Shown here one piece after another: positions 17,459 to 26,990 of a stretch of 57,622 nucleotides of DNA. Location of the stretch: positions 1-57,622 of the forward strand of contig CAMCZQ010000004.1 in assembly GCA_945887835.1 (NCBI GenBank), read 5' to 3'. Origin of the DNA: Bordetella parapertussis. GTDB lineage: Bacteria > Pseudomonadota > Gammaproteobacteria > Burkholderiales > Burkholderiaceae_B. Position 1 is the stretch's first letter. Each line of letters opens with the position of its first letter. The translations under genes and the position numbers were made by a program. The notes beneath the pieces are model-generated. The model was not told the origin of the DNA, ran no database searches, and saw only the letters and a program-made list of their open reading frames with translations.

Positions 17459-18460
17459 ATGAACACCTCAATCCAGTTCTGGCATCGCACAGCACAAGTC
17501 AGCCTATTGCTCTTTGTCAGTGCGCTTATCATTGCCGTATCAGGTCGCACAGCGAAGGCACAATCCACTTATCCGGACAGAGCTATTCGCATCGTTGTGC
17601 CCTACACCCCCGGCGGTGGAGGCGATACCAACTCGCGAATGCTCGCTCAGCCGATGTCCGTGATTCTAGGCCAGCCGATCGTCATTGAAAATCGGCCCGG
17701 TGCAAGTGGCGTGGTTGGTGCGATGGCCGTTTTACAGTCACCACGCGATGGCTACACGGTGTTCTACGACGCCTTCCCGTATGCAGTGAATGCTGTCATG
17801 CGCGACCTACCCTTTGATCCAGTCACGGACATGATTCCGGTATCGCAAGCCATCAATATGCCCCTGATTTTGGTGACCCCTGCGGCTAGTCCTTTTCACA
17901 CCGTCAAAGAATTAGTTGAATTTGCCAAAGCGAATCCCAACAAGCTCGATTACGGATCCTACGGTGCGGGTGGGGCAGCTCATCTCGCTGCCGAAATGCT
18001 GCAGCGCGACGCCGGAATAAAGTGGGTTCATGTTCCCTATAAAGGTGGCGCTCAGGCTATTGCTGATGTGCTGGCAGGTAGATTGGCGGGCTATTTTTCA
18101 AACCCGATCACCGCCTTGCCACATTTAAAATCAGGCAAGATTCGAGCGCTTGCCACGACGGGCGCAACCCGAATGCAAGCCCTGCCAACCGTGCCTACCT
18201 TCGAAGAAATTGGCTATCCTGGATTTCGTGTTCAGGAATGGAATGGCTTCTTTGTAGCCAAGGGCACGCCAGCCAGCGTGATCGATCTTTTAGCAAAAAC
18301 AGTTGCTCAAGCAACCAAAGATCCGGGCGTTAAGGCCCGTATGGAAGCAATGGGCATCGAACCCGTGGGCAGTACCCCTGAGCAGTTCACAACATTTTTG
18401 CAAGGTGAAATCAAGCAATGGCGCGCCCTGGTTCAAGCCAATAACATACGGGCCGATTAG
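17459..18460 (+). CDS. Bug-family (TctC-like) periplasmic solute-binding protein
   Basis: The precursor has 333 residues. The signal peptide has a long hydrophobic core and ends near GRTAKAQ. The mature protein starts STYPDRAIRIVVPYTPGGGGDTNSRM, the Bug signature. Further typical segments are YGSYGAGGAAHLAAEML and VPYKGGAQAIADVLAGR, the ligand-loop regions. It follows the FAD monooxygenase and the dehydrogenase remnant on the same strand, so it may bring in the substrate for that short cluster. The membrane transport partner is absent here. Confidence 0.93.
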   Translation: MNTSIQFWHRTAQVSLLLFVSALIIAVSGRTAKAQSTYPDRAIRIVVPYTPGGGGDTNSRMLAQPMSVILGQPIVIENRPGASGVVGAMAVLQSPRDGYTVFYDAFPYAVNAVMRDLPFDPVTDMIPVSQAINMPLILVTPAASPFHTVKELVEFAKANPNKLDYGSYGAGGAAHLAAEMLQRDAGIKWVHVPYKGGAQAIADVLAGRLAGYFSNPITALPHLKSGKIRALATTGATRMQALPTVPTFEEIGYPGFRVQEWNGFFVAKGTPASVIDLLAKTVAQATKDPGVKARMEAMGIEPVGSTPEQFTTFLQGEIKQWRALVQANNIRAD

Positions 18461-18467
18461 CAGACGC

Positions 18468-19235
18468 TTAACTAATCGTCACACCGCCGTCAATCACTAA
18501 ACTCTGACCCGTCATAAACGACCCCGCCTGCGAGGCCAGAAAAACCGCTGCACCGGCGATTTCGTCGGGCTCACCAATCCGACGCAGTGGCGTGGTTGAT
18601 ACGCGCTTGGCCAGATTGACCTCGTCTTCCCACAGTGCGCGTGCAAAATCGGTTTTTACTAAACCAGGTGCAATACAGTTCACACGAATATTATGCGGAC
18701 CGTACTCTACCGCGAGATTGCGCGCGAGTTGCATATCGGCAGCTTTACTAATGCCATATGCACCAATAACAGACGAGCCCTTGAGCCCACCAATCGACGA
18801 GACGATAATAATCGACCCCGCGCGTCGGGTAATCATCTCGGGGACGACATAGCTAATCAACCAGTGATTGGCGACGATGTTGTTATCTAAGATCTTGCGA
18901 AACTGATCATCGGCGATGTTCGCTTGCGGTCCGTAATACGGATTGCTTGCCGCGTTACAAACCAAGATATCAACCTTGCCAAATTGGCGCTTCGCAGCAG
19001 CCACCAAGTTTTCTAACTCTGTCTTGGAGGAAATATTGGCCGGTACAGAGATCGCAGTGTTGGCACCGTGACGCTGATTGATGGCGTCTGTGACTTCTTG
19101 GCATGCTGCTGCCTTACGCGACGAGATCACCACTTTGGCACCGTGCTCAGCCAAGCGCTCGGCGATTGCGCGCCCGATGCCACGTGAGGATCCGGTAATC
19201 ACTGCCACCTGCCCTTCAAGATTAAATAAGTTCAT
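18468..19235 (-). CDS. short-chain dehydrogenase/reductase
   Basis: This classical SDR has 255 residues. It shows TGSSRGIG for cofactor binding near residue 15, VCNAAS in place of NNAG, and catalytic Ser in VSSIGG. It also has YGISK for Tyr and Lys, and IRVNCIAPGLVKTDFA after them. RK at the end of strand 2 suggests NADP preference. ATG 19235 is chosen over a TTG two codons upstream. It is the last gene of a minus-strand run (FAD monooxygenase, GST, small protein, SDR). Its 3' end lies 7 bp from the convergent Bug gene. The substrate is unknown. Confidence 0.9.
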   Translation of the reverse strand: MNLFNLEGQVAVITGSSRGIGRAIAERLAEHGAKVVISSRKAAACQEVTDAINQRHGANTAISVPANISSKTELENLVAAAKRQFGKVDILVCNAASNPYYGPQANIADDQFRKILDNNIVANHWLISYVVPEMITRRAGSIIIVSSIGGLKGSSVIGAYGISKAADMQLARNLAVEYGPHNIRVNCIAPGLVKTDFARALWEDEVNLAKRVSTTPLRRIGEPDEIAGAAVFLASQAGSFMTGQSLVIDGGVTIS

Positions 19236-19320
19236 CGTCAATGTCTCTTTATAGTTTTAAAAAATTATTTAACCAACTAGCGTGAACGATTATGATCCGC
19301 CGAAAGCTAATGTCGTCGGG

Positions 19321-19584
19321 CTAGACCACCAACGCTTTACGTAATAACTCATCAATCAGTTCATTCATACCAATGACGCGTTTTTCAGCTAGCACGCGTA
19401 AGTCATTGGCCAACTGCGCATTGAGTTTGACCGCGAAAGGGATGAGTCCTTTTTCTTGATCAATCTTTCTTTGCTCTTTGCGATCGAGCACCACACCTTG
19501 CGCAAAGCGGTCAGGCGTACCAGCTTGCTTGAGTTTGCCGTCAATCTTTAGGCCCAAATTTTTATAGAGGTCAGTCTTTTTCAT
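19321..19584 (-). CDS. small conserved protein, possible ribbon-helix-helix-like
   Basis: The protein has 87 residues and is charged and soluble. The C-terminal half (PFAVKLNAQLANDLRVLAEKRVIGMNELIDELLRKAL) has the strand-helix-helix rhythm of ribbon-helix-helix proteins. The N-terminal half is basic (YKNLGLKIDGKLKQ). I recall uncharacterised relatives in Burkholderiales. An AAAGG site lies 8 bases before the ATG, and the gene follows the GST stop by 30 bp, so translation is credible. A DNA-binding or toxin-regulating role is only a guess. Confidence 0.7.
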   Translation of the reverse strand: MKKTDLYKNLGLKIDGKLKQAGTPDRFAQGVVLDRKEQRKIDQEKGLIPFAVKLNAQLANDLRVLAEKRVIGMNELIDELLRKALVV

Positions 19585-19614
19585 ACAAAGAGCCTTTGGC
19601 GTAAACGAAAAATA

Positions 19615-20238
19615 TTACAGGTTGTGCAATGGAGCAATCTTTTTAACCGCAGGCAACGCCAACATACGTTGATAGTGCTCCGCCACGCGCGGAAACTTTG
19701 CCAGATCAACTCCATTCGGTGCGAGCCAGATGGAGAGGACGAATAAATAGGGATCTGCCACACTGAAGTTCTGACCCATCACCCAAGGGCCGCGAAGTAA
19801 ATCGCGCTCGATCAAATTAAAACAGTCAATCATATTTTGTGCTGCCTTAGCTTTCATCGATTGCTGTGCCGCAACGTCATCCGCCCACCGTGGTGCGCGT
19901 GTGCTGTGGGCATGCGCCACATGCACTGTTGAACAGAACCAACTATTCACCGACTGTAGATGGGCGAGCTCAAACGGATCATTCAGAGGAGCCAAGCCGC
20001 TTTGGGGATACATCTGTGCCAGGTACAAAAGTATCGCGGGCGTCTCGGTAATCACGCCGCGTTCAGTCACCAAGGCTGGCACACGACCTTTTGCATTAAT
20101 CGCGAGATATTCAGGCGAGCGTTGTTGATTCGCCTGAAAATCGAGCTTGATCGCTTCAAAGTCGGCGCCGATGTGCTCAAGAACGATGTGGCTTGCCAAG
20201 GCGCAAGAACGTGGTGAATAATAAAAACGAGGCGTCAT
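19615..20238 (-). CDS. glutathione S-transferase family protein
   Basis: The protein has 207 residues with a GST layout. The N-terminal thioredoxin-like domain opens with RFYYSPRSCALASHIVLEH, with a Ser/Cys active site near residue 9-10. The cis-Pro is in GRVPALVTERG and the glutathione gamma-glutamyl site in ETPAILLYLA. An all-helical domain follows with the N-capping motif region FSVADPYLF. ATG 20238 is preferred because AAGGA lies 9 bases upstream; a TTG at 20256 would add 6 residues. It lies 31 bp after the FAD monooxygenase gene, suggesting joint action, for example on a ring-cleavage or conjugated intermediate. Specificity is not readable. Confidence 0.9.
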   Translation of the reverse strand: MTPRFYYSPRSCALASHIVLEHIGADFEAIKLDFQANQQRSPEYLAINAKGRVPALVTERGVITETPAILLYLAQMYPQSGLAPLNDPFELAHLQSVNSWFCSTVHVAHAHSTRAPRWADDVAAQQSMKAKAAQNMIDCFNLIERDLLRGPWVMGQNFSVADPYLFVLSIWLAPNGVDLAKFPRVAEHYQRMLALPAVKKIAPLHNL

Positions 20239-20269
20239 AGCAACAATCCTTTTCAAAAATCTTTAGTTT

Positions 20270-21484
20270 TTATACTGGTACGGCAGTGACATCATATTCA
20301 TACAACCATTGGTAGCGCGCGCGTACCTTTTCAGGTGTCCATTCACGGGTCACATATTCTTCTGCGGCCGCGGCGTCTGCTAGTGTACGACTTTGAAAGC
20401 GCTTGCCGTTTTCTGCCGAGCCAAGCACCACCTTAGTCGTGCGTTCGATGCGCGCCTCTTGATAGCGCTTGAGTCCCTGAACAACATCATCGCCAGCAGC
20501 TTCAAGCGCCCGCGCTAACACTAAGCCATCCTCTAGGGACATGACCGCACCCTGCGCAAGCATCGGCAGCATTGAGTGGCAAGCATCGCCCAGTAAGCTG
20601 ACACGACCGACACTCCATTGAGGCAACGGTTCGCGGCCCATCAAGGCCCACTTATAGGGTGCCGAAAACAGCTTGATCATGCTGTGGATGTCGTCGTGCC
20701 AACCCGCAAACGTGGCATGGCATTCTTCGTGTGTGCCTTGCGCGCTCCAGGATTCGACCTGCCAGCCCGCGACCTCCATAATTCCATTGAAATTCATATA
20801 TTCACCGCGATGCACCGGGTAATGCACCACGTGCCCTCCCGGCCCGACCCAGTTGGTGCCCACCATTCGACGCATATGCACTGGCAATTTATTCATCGGC
20901 ACCACGCCGCGCCAAGACAACATGCCGGTATACACAGGGTGATCATCGCCAAACAAACCATGTCGAATGCGCGAATGCACGCCATCCGCACCCAGCAGAC
21001 AGTCCCCTTGAACGCTTTGCCGCTTGCCGTCCGTTTCAAAATGAAGCGTCACGTTTGCCGTGTTCTGTTCAAACCCAACACAGCGTGCATTTAAATGAAT
21101 GGCGTTTGGCTTTTCACGGCGTACGCCATCGGCCAAGACGGCCAACAAATCCGGACGGTAGGTTAAATAATGACCAAAGCCATAACGTTCGACTGATTCA
21201 AGCCCAACCTCAAAGAGCTTCCAGGTCTGGCCCGTATTCCAAAGACGAATTTCTTTACCCTCGGCCTCACAAGCCAAGGCACGAAACTCAGGCAGCACTC
21301 CCAATTCGTGCAACACGCGAACACCGTTGGCGCTTAGCTGCACCCCGGCGCCGACTTCTCGTAACTCAGAGGCTTGCTCATACACGTCGACATCAAAGCC
21401 GCGCTTAAGCAACGCCAAAGCCGCGGTCAGACCACCGATACCACCACCAGCAATCAAGACATGCGGACGTTTTGTTTGAATCAT
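20270..21484 (-). CDS. FAD-dependent monooxygenase, salicylate/3-hydroxybenzoate hydroxylase-like
   Basis: The protein has 404 residues. GGGIGGLTAALALLKRG (FAD) starts near residue 13, followed by YEQASELREVGAGVQLSANG, which is typical of salicylate hydroxylase relatives. GADGVHSRIR is the DG motif. LLGDACHSMLPMLAQGAVMSLEDG is the GD motif with the HPMLAQG-type loop (Met-Leu-Pro here). Enzymes of this group hydroxylate or decarboxylate aromatic acids with NAD(P)H. It is first in the minus-strand run with GST and SDR, and divergent from an MFS gene. Good candidates are 3-hydroxybenzoate 6-hydroxylase or salicylate 1-hydroxylase. No ring-cleavage dioxygenase is adjacent. Confidence 0.88.
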   Translation of the reverse strand: MIQTKRPHVLIAGGGIGGLTAALALLKRGFDVDVYEQASELREVGAGVQLSANGVRVLHELGVLPEFRALACEAEGKEIRLWNTGQTWKLFEVGLESVERYGFGHYLTYRPDLLAVLADGVRREKPNAIHLNARCVGFEQNTANVTLHFETDGKRQSVQGDCLLGADGVHSRIRHGLFGDDHPVYTGMLSWRGVVPMNKLPVHMRRMVGTNWVGPGGHVVHYPVHRGEYMNFNGIMEVAGWQVESWSAQGTHEECHATFAGWHDDIHSMIKLFSAPYKWALMGREPLPQWSVGRVSLLGDACHSMLPMLAQGAVMSLEDGLVLARALEAAGDDVVQGLKRYQEARIERTTKVVLGSAENGKRFQSRTLADAAAAEEYVTREWTPEKVRARYQWLYEYDVTAVPV

Positions 21485-21634
21485 GATTAACCAAATTGTT
21501 ATTGAATGTTTCGTAGCACTCTGCGCCCAAATATTACCGTACAGTCTAACCGCGCTACACTCTGCCTGCAGGTGATGGGCGCAGTTGAACTGGGCTCGCG
21601 TAAATTGGCCGAACGACTGGCCTAGCTTAAAAAA

Positions 21635-22867
21635 ATGATAAAAACAAAAGGCTCACTTAGCCAAATTCTGACGCAAAGTGCTCTGAGACACAAAGGCTTT
21701 CGCAGGCTTTGGGTGGCCACGCTATTGTCTTCAACCGGGCGGTGGGCAGATATCGTCGTGGTTGGGTGGCTCACGCTTGAATTAACCGATTCGGCCTTGA
21801 TGGTAGGCATTGTGACTGCCTGCAAAATGGCAGGCTACGTATTGGCGCCCTTGATGGGTGTCGCTGCAGACCGCATTGATAGAAGAAAACTATTGATTTT
21901 AGCCTCGATGGTGAGTGGGCTGATTTCTGTCGTGATGCTCTTTTTGTTAACGACCGGTCTGCTCACAATAGGCTATCTCATTGCATTATCGTTGCTTAGC
22001 AGTCTCACCTGGGCACTTGATAATCCCACCCGCCAAGCCCTCGTACCCGATTTAGTCGACCCAGAAGACTTGACCAATGCGATTGCGATGAACTCCGTGG
22101 CCATCGAAATCACGGTGATTGTCGGGCCTGCCTTAGGCGGCCTACTCATTCCTCTTTTGGGGCTGAGTGGCGCGTATTGGTTAATTGCAACGATTTATTT
22201 TTTGGAGTTATTTGTGCTGTTTCAACTGAACAGCACCAAGCATTCTTCGCCACGCAGCCACGAACCACCCTTTAAAAGCTTAATGAGCGGCTTTTCTTAC
22301 GCCTGGCAGCACCACGCGGTGCTGATTCCTTTGCTAATCGCCTTGGCTCTTAATCTGTTGGTCGCACCCTATCGTTATTCTTTTTTGCCTTTATATGCAC
22401 GTTATGTTTTAGATGTCGGCCCTGCAGGCTATGGGTTCTTGACGTCGATGGCTGGCTGCGGCGCCCTCGTGACCGGACTTTGGATTATTGCGCAAAAAAA
22501 ACTAGAGCGACGTGGTCGCCTGCTTATGCTAGGCAGCCTAGTTTGGCCTGCATCTCTGTTTTTATTCTCACTGTCGACTTCGTATTATCTTTCGCTCGTA
22601 CTAGTATTCATTGCGGGTCTTGCACAAGCTGTCTGCTGGACAATGATCGCAACCTTGATCTTAAGCAATACCTCGCCCGCGATGCGAGGCCGAGTGATGG
22701 GCTTACGAACAGGTGTTGTGATCAGTTTGCCGCTTGGCAATCTGTTAGCGGGTGCGGCGGCACAGAGTTGGGGCCCTGTCTTTGCACTAGGCGCGTACAC
22801 CGCGAGCGCAGCGCTCTTAATGGGCCTGATCTTCATACTCGCCTCTAAGCTTCGACACCTAGATTAG
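21635..22867 (+). CDS. MFS transporter (DHA3/MFS_3-like)
   Basis: The protein has 410 residues and 12 predicted hydrophobic segments. FRRLWVATLLSSTGRWADIVVVGW resembles the first helix of the EntS/MFS_3 exporters. The loop 2-3 signature reads GVAADRIDRRKLL, and WALDNPTRQALVPDLV matches the central motif of that branch. This group exports siderophores, drugs or metabolites. No clear ribosome site precedes ATG 21635. The gene is divergent from the FAD monooxygenase operon. The cargo is unknown. Confidence 0.88.
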   Translation: MIKTKGSLSQILTQSALRHKGFRRLWVATLLSSTGRWADIVVVGWLTLELTDSALMVGIVTACKMAGYVLAPLMGVAADRIDRRKLLILASMVSGLISVVMLFLLTTGLLTIGYLIALSLLSSLTWALDNPTRQALVPDLVDPEDLTNAIAMNSVAIEITVIVGPALGGLLIPLLGLSGAYWLIATIYFLELFVLFQLNSTKHSSPRSHEPPFKSLMSGFSYAWQHHAVLIPLLIALALNLLVAPYRYSFLPLYARYVLDVGPAGYGFLTSMAGCGALVTGLWIIAQKKLERRGRLLMLGSLVWPASLFLFSLSTSYYLSLVLVFIAGLAQAVCWTMIATLILSNTSPAMRGRVMGLRTGVVISLPLGNLLAGAAAQSWGPVFALGAYTASAALLMGLIFILASKLRHLD

Positions 22868-22890
22868 GTCAACGTCGATCAGCCGCTTGG

Positions 22891-23724
22891 TTACGCTCGA
22901 AAACTTGTTTGCTTAGCGCCGTCGTAAAGCGTCTTGAGCTGCCGCTCAACTGCGCTAGCGTGCGTGGCCAGAGCCTGCGGGTCGAGATCGGCCTGTGGTC
23001 GCGGCTCCCAGTCGAAGTTGCCGTGTTCGTCCACGCCACGCACCAATTGCGCCGAGTCACGCAGCTTTGTCTGGCGCACATGCGTTGGAATATAGCGAAC
23101 CGCAAAACCGATACGTCGATCCGCGCTACGGTTTGCATCCGACCCATGCACCACTTTAATGTGGTGCAGCGAAATCTCACCCCTAGCTAAAGCAATGCCA
23201 CGCGCCTTTGTTTTATCAACTTCAACAGAAATTTCTTGACCGCGCGACAACAAATTATCTTTATGAAACGTATCTAGATGAGGTAACTGATTGATCTTGT
23301 GCGAGCCTGGAATCACTTGCATGTAGCCATTATTTTCGTCGACGTCTGTTAACGCAATCCAGGCCGTAATGACGTCGTCAGGATCCAAGCCCCAATAGGT
23401 TGAGTCTTGATGCCAAGAGACAAAACCCGGGCTGTTTGCCTCTTTAATGAAAAAAGTGCTGCTCCAGCAGACGATGTTAGGACCGATGCAGTCTTGAACA
23501 GCATCTAAGATTGTCGGCTGCCGCACCATCGCGTCAGCCCACGTAAAAAGCAAATGCGTTTTATGCCGCCAGTTACCCTGCAAGGGTTCACCGGTTCGTT
23601 GTTCGTGCTGCTCAAGAGATGCCCGATAGCCAGTTGCCACTTCGGACGACATCACCCGAACAGGCCACACCGCACCCTCGCTCTCGTATTGCTTCACCTG
23701 CCCAGAGGATAAGACTTTAGGCAT
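22891..23724 (-). CDS. phytanoyl-CoA dioxygenase family oxygenase
   Basis: This Fe(II)/2-oxoglutarate oxygenase has 277 residues. The metal triad is visible: H105-x-D107 in FVSWHQDSTYWGL and H193 in VVHGSDANRS. R204 or R210 (RRIGFAVRY) is the candidate 2-oxoglutarate salt bridge. The VIPGSH stretch near 137 is typical of the family. Members hydroxylate acyl-CoAs, ectoine, phosphonates or quaternary amines. It is divergent from a small secreted-protein gene. GGAG lies 9 bases before ATG 23724. Substrate is unknown. Confidence 0.88.
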   Translation of the reverse strand: MPKVLSSGQVKQYESEGAVWPVRVMSSEVATGYRASLEQHEQRTGEPLQGNWRHKTHLLFTWADAMVRQPTILDAVQDCIGPNIVCWSSTFFIKEANSPGFVSWHQDSTYWGLDPDDVITAWIALTDVDENNGYMQVIPGSHKINQLPHLDTFHKDNLLSRGQEISVEVDKTKARGIALARGEISLHHIKVVHGSDANRSADRRIGFAVRYIPTHVRQTKLRDSAQLVRGVDEHGNFDWEPRPQADLDPQALATHASAVERQLKTLYDGAKQTSFRA

Positions 23725-23848
23725 TCAAAAGACTCCAAAAATCTGAACAGAGACAACCCAAACGTCGCTAGCGATTGGGAGCATTTCAGGCTAATCTAAC
23801 GCTATCTCGTCAGCTATGCAAGCCCATTTTTTTAAAGAATCGCGCACA

Positions 23849-24316
23849 ATGTATTTACGGCCTTTATTTTTGACGCTGGTCGCTTTGAGCGGCGCTACCT
23901 CAGCAAACGCCTTTGGAGATTTTCCGCTTGCATCGTGCAAGGCTAACAACGGCACGATTGTTGAAATCAATGGCGTAAACACGAATAAAGCGTTCATGAA
24001 AGGCATCATCACCAAGGCTGACATCAACGAGTATTGCGAACGCGACCCAGGGGGTACGACAACCAAGTATGGTGGCAAGCTCACCGTCAATCAGTGCGTC
24101 GCCGAATACTATGCAAAACAAAAAAATGTAGAGATCCAGACAACTGCTCATTGCGGCGCCCAAACTCTCAGTTTTCGCTACAACCAAGAGCCAGCTGTAA
24201 ACGTTAAGTTTCCACTTGCACTCGGCTCAGATCAGTCTTGCGCTTCAGGCATGCCGCCCTTGATCTCACAATTCATCATTTTGTGTCCAAAAACGGCTCA
24301 ACGCTTAAAAATGTAA
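23849..24316 (+). CDS. small secreted cysteine-containing protein of unknown function
   Basis: The precursor has 155 residues. From ATG 23849 it has a Sec signal (MYLRPLFLTLVAL, cleavage likely after SANA). The mature part of about 135 residues contains six Cys, probably paired in the periplasm. I do not recognise a family. A segment reading TTTKYGGKLTVNQCVAEYYAKQ is the most distinctive part. An in-frame codon at 23816 would place eleven charged residues before the signal, so 23849 is preferred. It stands alone between convergent and divergent minus-strand genes. Confidence 0.65.
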   Translation: MYLRPLFLTLVALSGATSANAFGDFPLASCKANNGTIVEINGVNTNKAFMKGIITKADINEYCERDPGGTTTKYGGKLTVNQCVAEYYAKQKNVEIQTTAHCGAQTLSFRYNQEPAVNVKFPLALGSDQSCASGMPPLISQFIILCPKTAQRLKM

Positions 24317-24349
24317 GCGCTCAAACGGCGGATGCCCGCAAGCGACTTG

Positions 24350-24826
24350 TTAAGCGGCTTGTGCCAGTACAAATTTAAGCCGATCGGCGGCGTTTGTGGC
24401 GGCAAAGGCATATGGCTTGACCATCGGCACAACGTTACACATGCCACGTATGTAACCAATGGCCTCATTGACGACACACGAACTGCCGTACATTTCATCG
24501 GGATTGATATCAAGATGTACTTCTAGTTCACGACCTTCGAGCACGTCTTTGAGCTTGTGAAATAAATCAGCAATTTTATAAACCTCATTCATCAAGCGCA
24601 TGCGTGGCCGGTCTTGCTTTTGGTCCCAGTCGCGTTCACGCTGCACTTCACCGAATAATTTGCAGCCGTTATTGCCGTTGATATGAATCACGACTGCTAG
24701 CGTGTAATCGGCGTACCAGTCTTTGCCAATTGCAAAGCGCTCTGAGTCACAGCCTAGATAAATTTTGGTGGCGGGCCCTTGTGCGTCGATAAATGCCCTA
24801 ACCGCATTGATATCAATTGTGCGCAC
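24350..24826 (-). CDS. YkuK-like (DUF458) RNase-H-fold protein
   Basis: The 158-residue protein resembles Bacillus YkuK, a family predicted to have an RNase H-like fold. The strand KIYLGCDSER puts D27 and E29 where the first catalytic acid would be, and HLDINPDEMYGSS supplies further acids near 105-110. The AIGYIRGM segment near the C terminus is also family-like. No activity has been shown for the family to my knowledge. It lies 152 bp downstream of the isomerase operon and may be transcribed separately. Confidence 0.75.
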   Translation of the reverse strand: MRTIDINAVRAFIDAQGPATKIYLGCDSERFAIGKDWYADYTLAVVIHINGNNGCKLFGEVQRERDWDQKQDRPRMRLMNEVYKIADLFHKLKDVLEGRELEVHLDINPDEMYGSSCVVNEAIGYIRGMCNVVPMVKPYAFAATNAADRLKFVLAQAA

Positions 24827-24978
24827 GCTCAGTCCTTAAAAGGGTGGAGTTACAGTCCAACAACCCGATGCTAGCAAATTTTGACGCTAATTTCATGACA
24901 TGTAGAGCGTCAGTGTCATTTAAGAATGATTATTGGACTTTACCCGAGCCTGCAGGCGTGTACGACCTCGTCGGCACA

Positions 24979-25818
24979 TCAGCTTTTCAGCACAGATTCC
25001 CAAAGCGCTCGCACCTGTTTTTTCATCACTAAAGATTCTTCCCAACGATCTGATAATTCATAGCCATCCGCGCCCGTCATCGCGTACTCGGGTGGCCCTA
25101 GCTCGCATAAAAAGGTAAAAGTCTCATCGGGACCCGCCTTTTTACGCCACTGCACGAAACCGCGACGCCACCAGTCCATAAAGACAGCCACCCAATGCTG
25201 ATGCTGTGGAAATAACAGTTGCAACTGAATCTGCTCACGACTCGCGACTCGGCCATGAAACCCCCAACATTGATCAATAATGCGTTGCATGAACGCATCG
25301 TCTTCTGGCGAGATCGGATACCAGAACTCTCGCCCGACAACGTAATGCGACAAATCGCCAGTTAAACGCAAGTCAGGGATCGCATCCAATAGATGCAAGG
25401 TAAAAAACATCTCAGTCGTCATGCGATTTCGATGCGTCTCGATGTGCATACGGACGCCCGCTTGCTTGGCCAGCTCTCGCCAACCCTCTATCAAAGGGAT
25501 GCACTCTTGAACTGTATACGGCCGTACATCTGGCTGCACATTTAAATGGTCCGCTCCAAACTCGAGCACGTGGTCGAGAATCGGTTTTAGATCATCAATA
25601 GTTTGGGGGTAAGCTTGCGCCTGCCAGGTCATCGCGTTGTCGCGCAAAAATTGTGTGACCTCTGCTGCGTAGTCACGGTCCGCAAAGCGCACGCCAGCCC
25701 CATCAAAACCGGCATCGCGAATCATGCTCAGTTTTTCTTGCAGACTCCATTCTTGTCCATCTGGGCGTCTGCGTTCCATTGCCCACAGTGATTGATAAAT
25801 CAGAAGTTTTTGTGCCAT
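24979..25818 (-). CDS. sugar-phosphate isomerase/epimerase-type TIM barrel
   Basis: This xylose-isomerase-like TIM-barrel protein has 279 residues. Segments supporting this are LSMIRDAGFDGAGVRF, HLNVQPDVRPYTVQE, GVRMHIETHRNRMTTE (Glu and His as metal ligands) and LRLTGDLSHYVVG (Asp and His). Family members isomerise or dehydrate sugars, inositols or related polyols. ATG 25818 is chosen; it lies 10 bp after the FrmA-type gene, with AGGCAGAG upstream. It is the last gene of the Bug-PhyH-FrmA-isomerase operon, so it probably acts on the same substrate. Confidence 0.82.
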   Translation of the reverse strand: MAQKLLIYQSLWAMERRRPDGQEWSLQEKLSMIRDAGFDGAGVRFADRDYAAEVTQFLRDNAMTWQAQAYPQTIDDLKPILDHVLEFGADHLNVQPDVRPYTVQECIPLIEGWRELAKQAGVRMHIETHRNRMTTEMFFTLHLLDAIPDLRLTGDLSHYVVGREFWYPISPEDDAFMQRIIDQCWGFHGRVASREQIQLQLLFPQHQHWVAVFMDWWRRGFVQWRKKAGPDETFTFLCELGPPEYAMTGADGYELSDRWEESLVMKKQVRALWESVLKS

Positions 25819-25828
25819 GTGACTCTGC

Positions 25829-26938
25829 CTAGTAGACAACCACGCTACGAATCGATTCGCCAGAATGCATCAAATCAAAGCCATGATTTATTTTCTCTAG
25901 CGGCATGGTGTGTGTAATTAAATCGTCGATATTGATTTTGCCGTCCATGTACCAATCGACGATCTTAGGCACGTCAGTGCGACCGCGCGCACCGCCAAAG
26001 GCGGTTCCCTTCCAGGTTCTACCCGTCACCAACTGAAAGGGACGTGTCTTTATTTCTTGACCTGAGCCTGCCACGCCAATAATGACCGATACACCCCAAC
26101 CTCGATGACAGCACTCAAGAGCCTGACGCATCACTTCAACGTTGCCGATGCACTCAAAACTATAGTCAGCACCACCCCCCGTCAGTTCGACCAGGTGTGC
26201 GACTAAGTCGCTGCCTATCTCGCTTGGGTTCACAAAATGCGTCAGGCCAAATTTCTTAGCTAAGGTTTCTCGTGCGGGATTTAGATCCACACCAATAATC
26301 ATGTTGGCACCCGCCAGGCGCGCCCCTTGCACAACGTTTAAACCAATGCCGCCTAAGCCAAATACCACCACATTGGCGCCGGGCTCGACCTTGGCGGTAT
26401 TAATGACCGCCCCGATGCCGGTCGTGACACCACAACCGATGTAACAGACCTTATCAAAAGGCGCATCTTCGCGAATTTTAGCCAACGCAATTTCAGGCAA
26501 GACTGTGAAATTGGCAAAGGTCGAACAGCCCATATAGTGATGAATAGGTTTTCCGCCGAGCGAAAAACGGCTTGTCCCGTCAGGCATCAAACCCTTGCCT
26601 TGCGTGCCACGAATCGCCGTACACAAATTCGTTTTACGAGACAAGCACGATTTACACTGGCGACACTCAGGCGTGTACAAGGGAATCACGTGATCGCCCT
26701 TCTTCAAGGTGGCGACTCCGGGTCCGACCTCGACTACGATTCCTGCGCCCTCGTGCCCTAGAATTGCCGGGAAGAGCCCTTCTGGGTCGGCGCCCGAGCG
26801 CGTGAACTCATCAGTATGACAAAGGCCTGTGGCTTTAATTTCTATCAAGACCTCGCCATACTTGGGGCCTTGAAGTTGCACTGTCTCGAGTACTAGGGGC
26901 TTTCCTGCCTCGTAAGCGACTGCTGCACGCACATCCAT
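25829..26938 (-). CDS. frmA: S-(hydroxymethyl)glutathione dehydrogenase (class III alcohol dehydrogenase)
   Basis: The protein has 369 residues, the same length as E. coli FrmA, and it matches along its length by eye. Catalytic zinc ligands are C40, H62 and C169, with E63 next to H62. The structural zinc site is C92, C95, C98 and C106. The cofactor motif is [21 protein letters not shown] and [16 protein letters not shown] are characteristic segments. The enzyme oxidises the formaldehyde-glutathione adduct with NAD and also reduces S-nitrosoglutathione. ATG 26938 is preferred (AGAGG upstream) over a TTG at 26962. No frmB esterase is adjacent. Its place in an operon with an Fe/2OG oxygenase suggests removal of formaldehyde made locally. 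Confidence 0.92.
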   Translation of the reverse strand: MDVRAAVAYEAGKPLVLETVQLQGPKYGEVLIEIKATGLCHTDEFTRSGADPEGLFPAILGHEGAGIVVEVGPGVATLKKGDHVIPLYTPECRQCKSCLSRKTNLCTAIRGTQGKGLMPDGTSRFSLGGKPIHHYMGCSTFANFTVLPEIALAKIREDAPFDKVCYIGCGVTTGIGAVINTAKVEPGANVVVFGLGGIGLNVVQGARLAGANMIIGVDLNPARETLAKKFGLTHFVNPSEIGSDLVAHLVELTGGGADYSFECIGNVEVMRQALECCHRGWGVSVIIGVAGSGQEIKTRPFQLVTGRTWKGTAFGGARGRTDVPKIVDWYMDGKINIDDLITHTMPLEKINHGFDLMHSGESIRSVVVY

Positions 26939-26990
26939 TTCACTGCCTCTTGAATCAATCAATCACGCCTGAACAGACCCCTTGGTTTGT

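Noticed and set aside
21540-21619. Open tail reading MGAVELGSRKLAERLA before the second MFS gene
   Set aside because: It is too short and has no start context or recognisable parent gene to call it a remnant.
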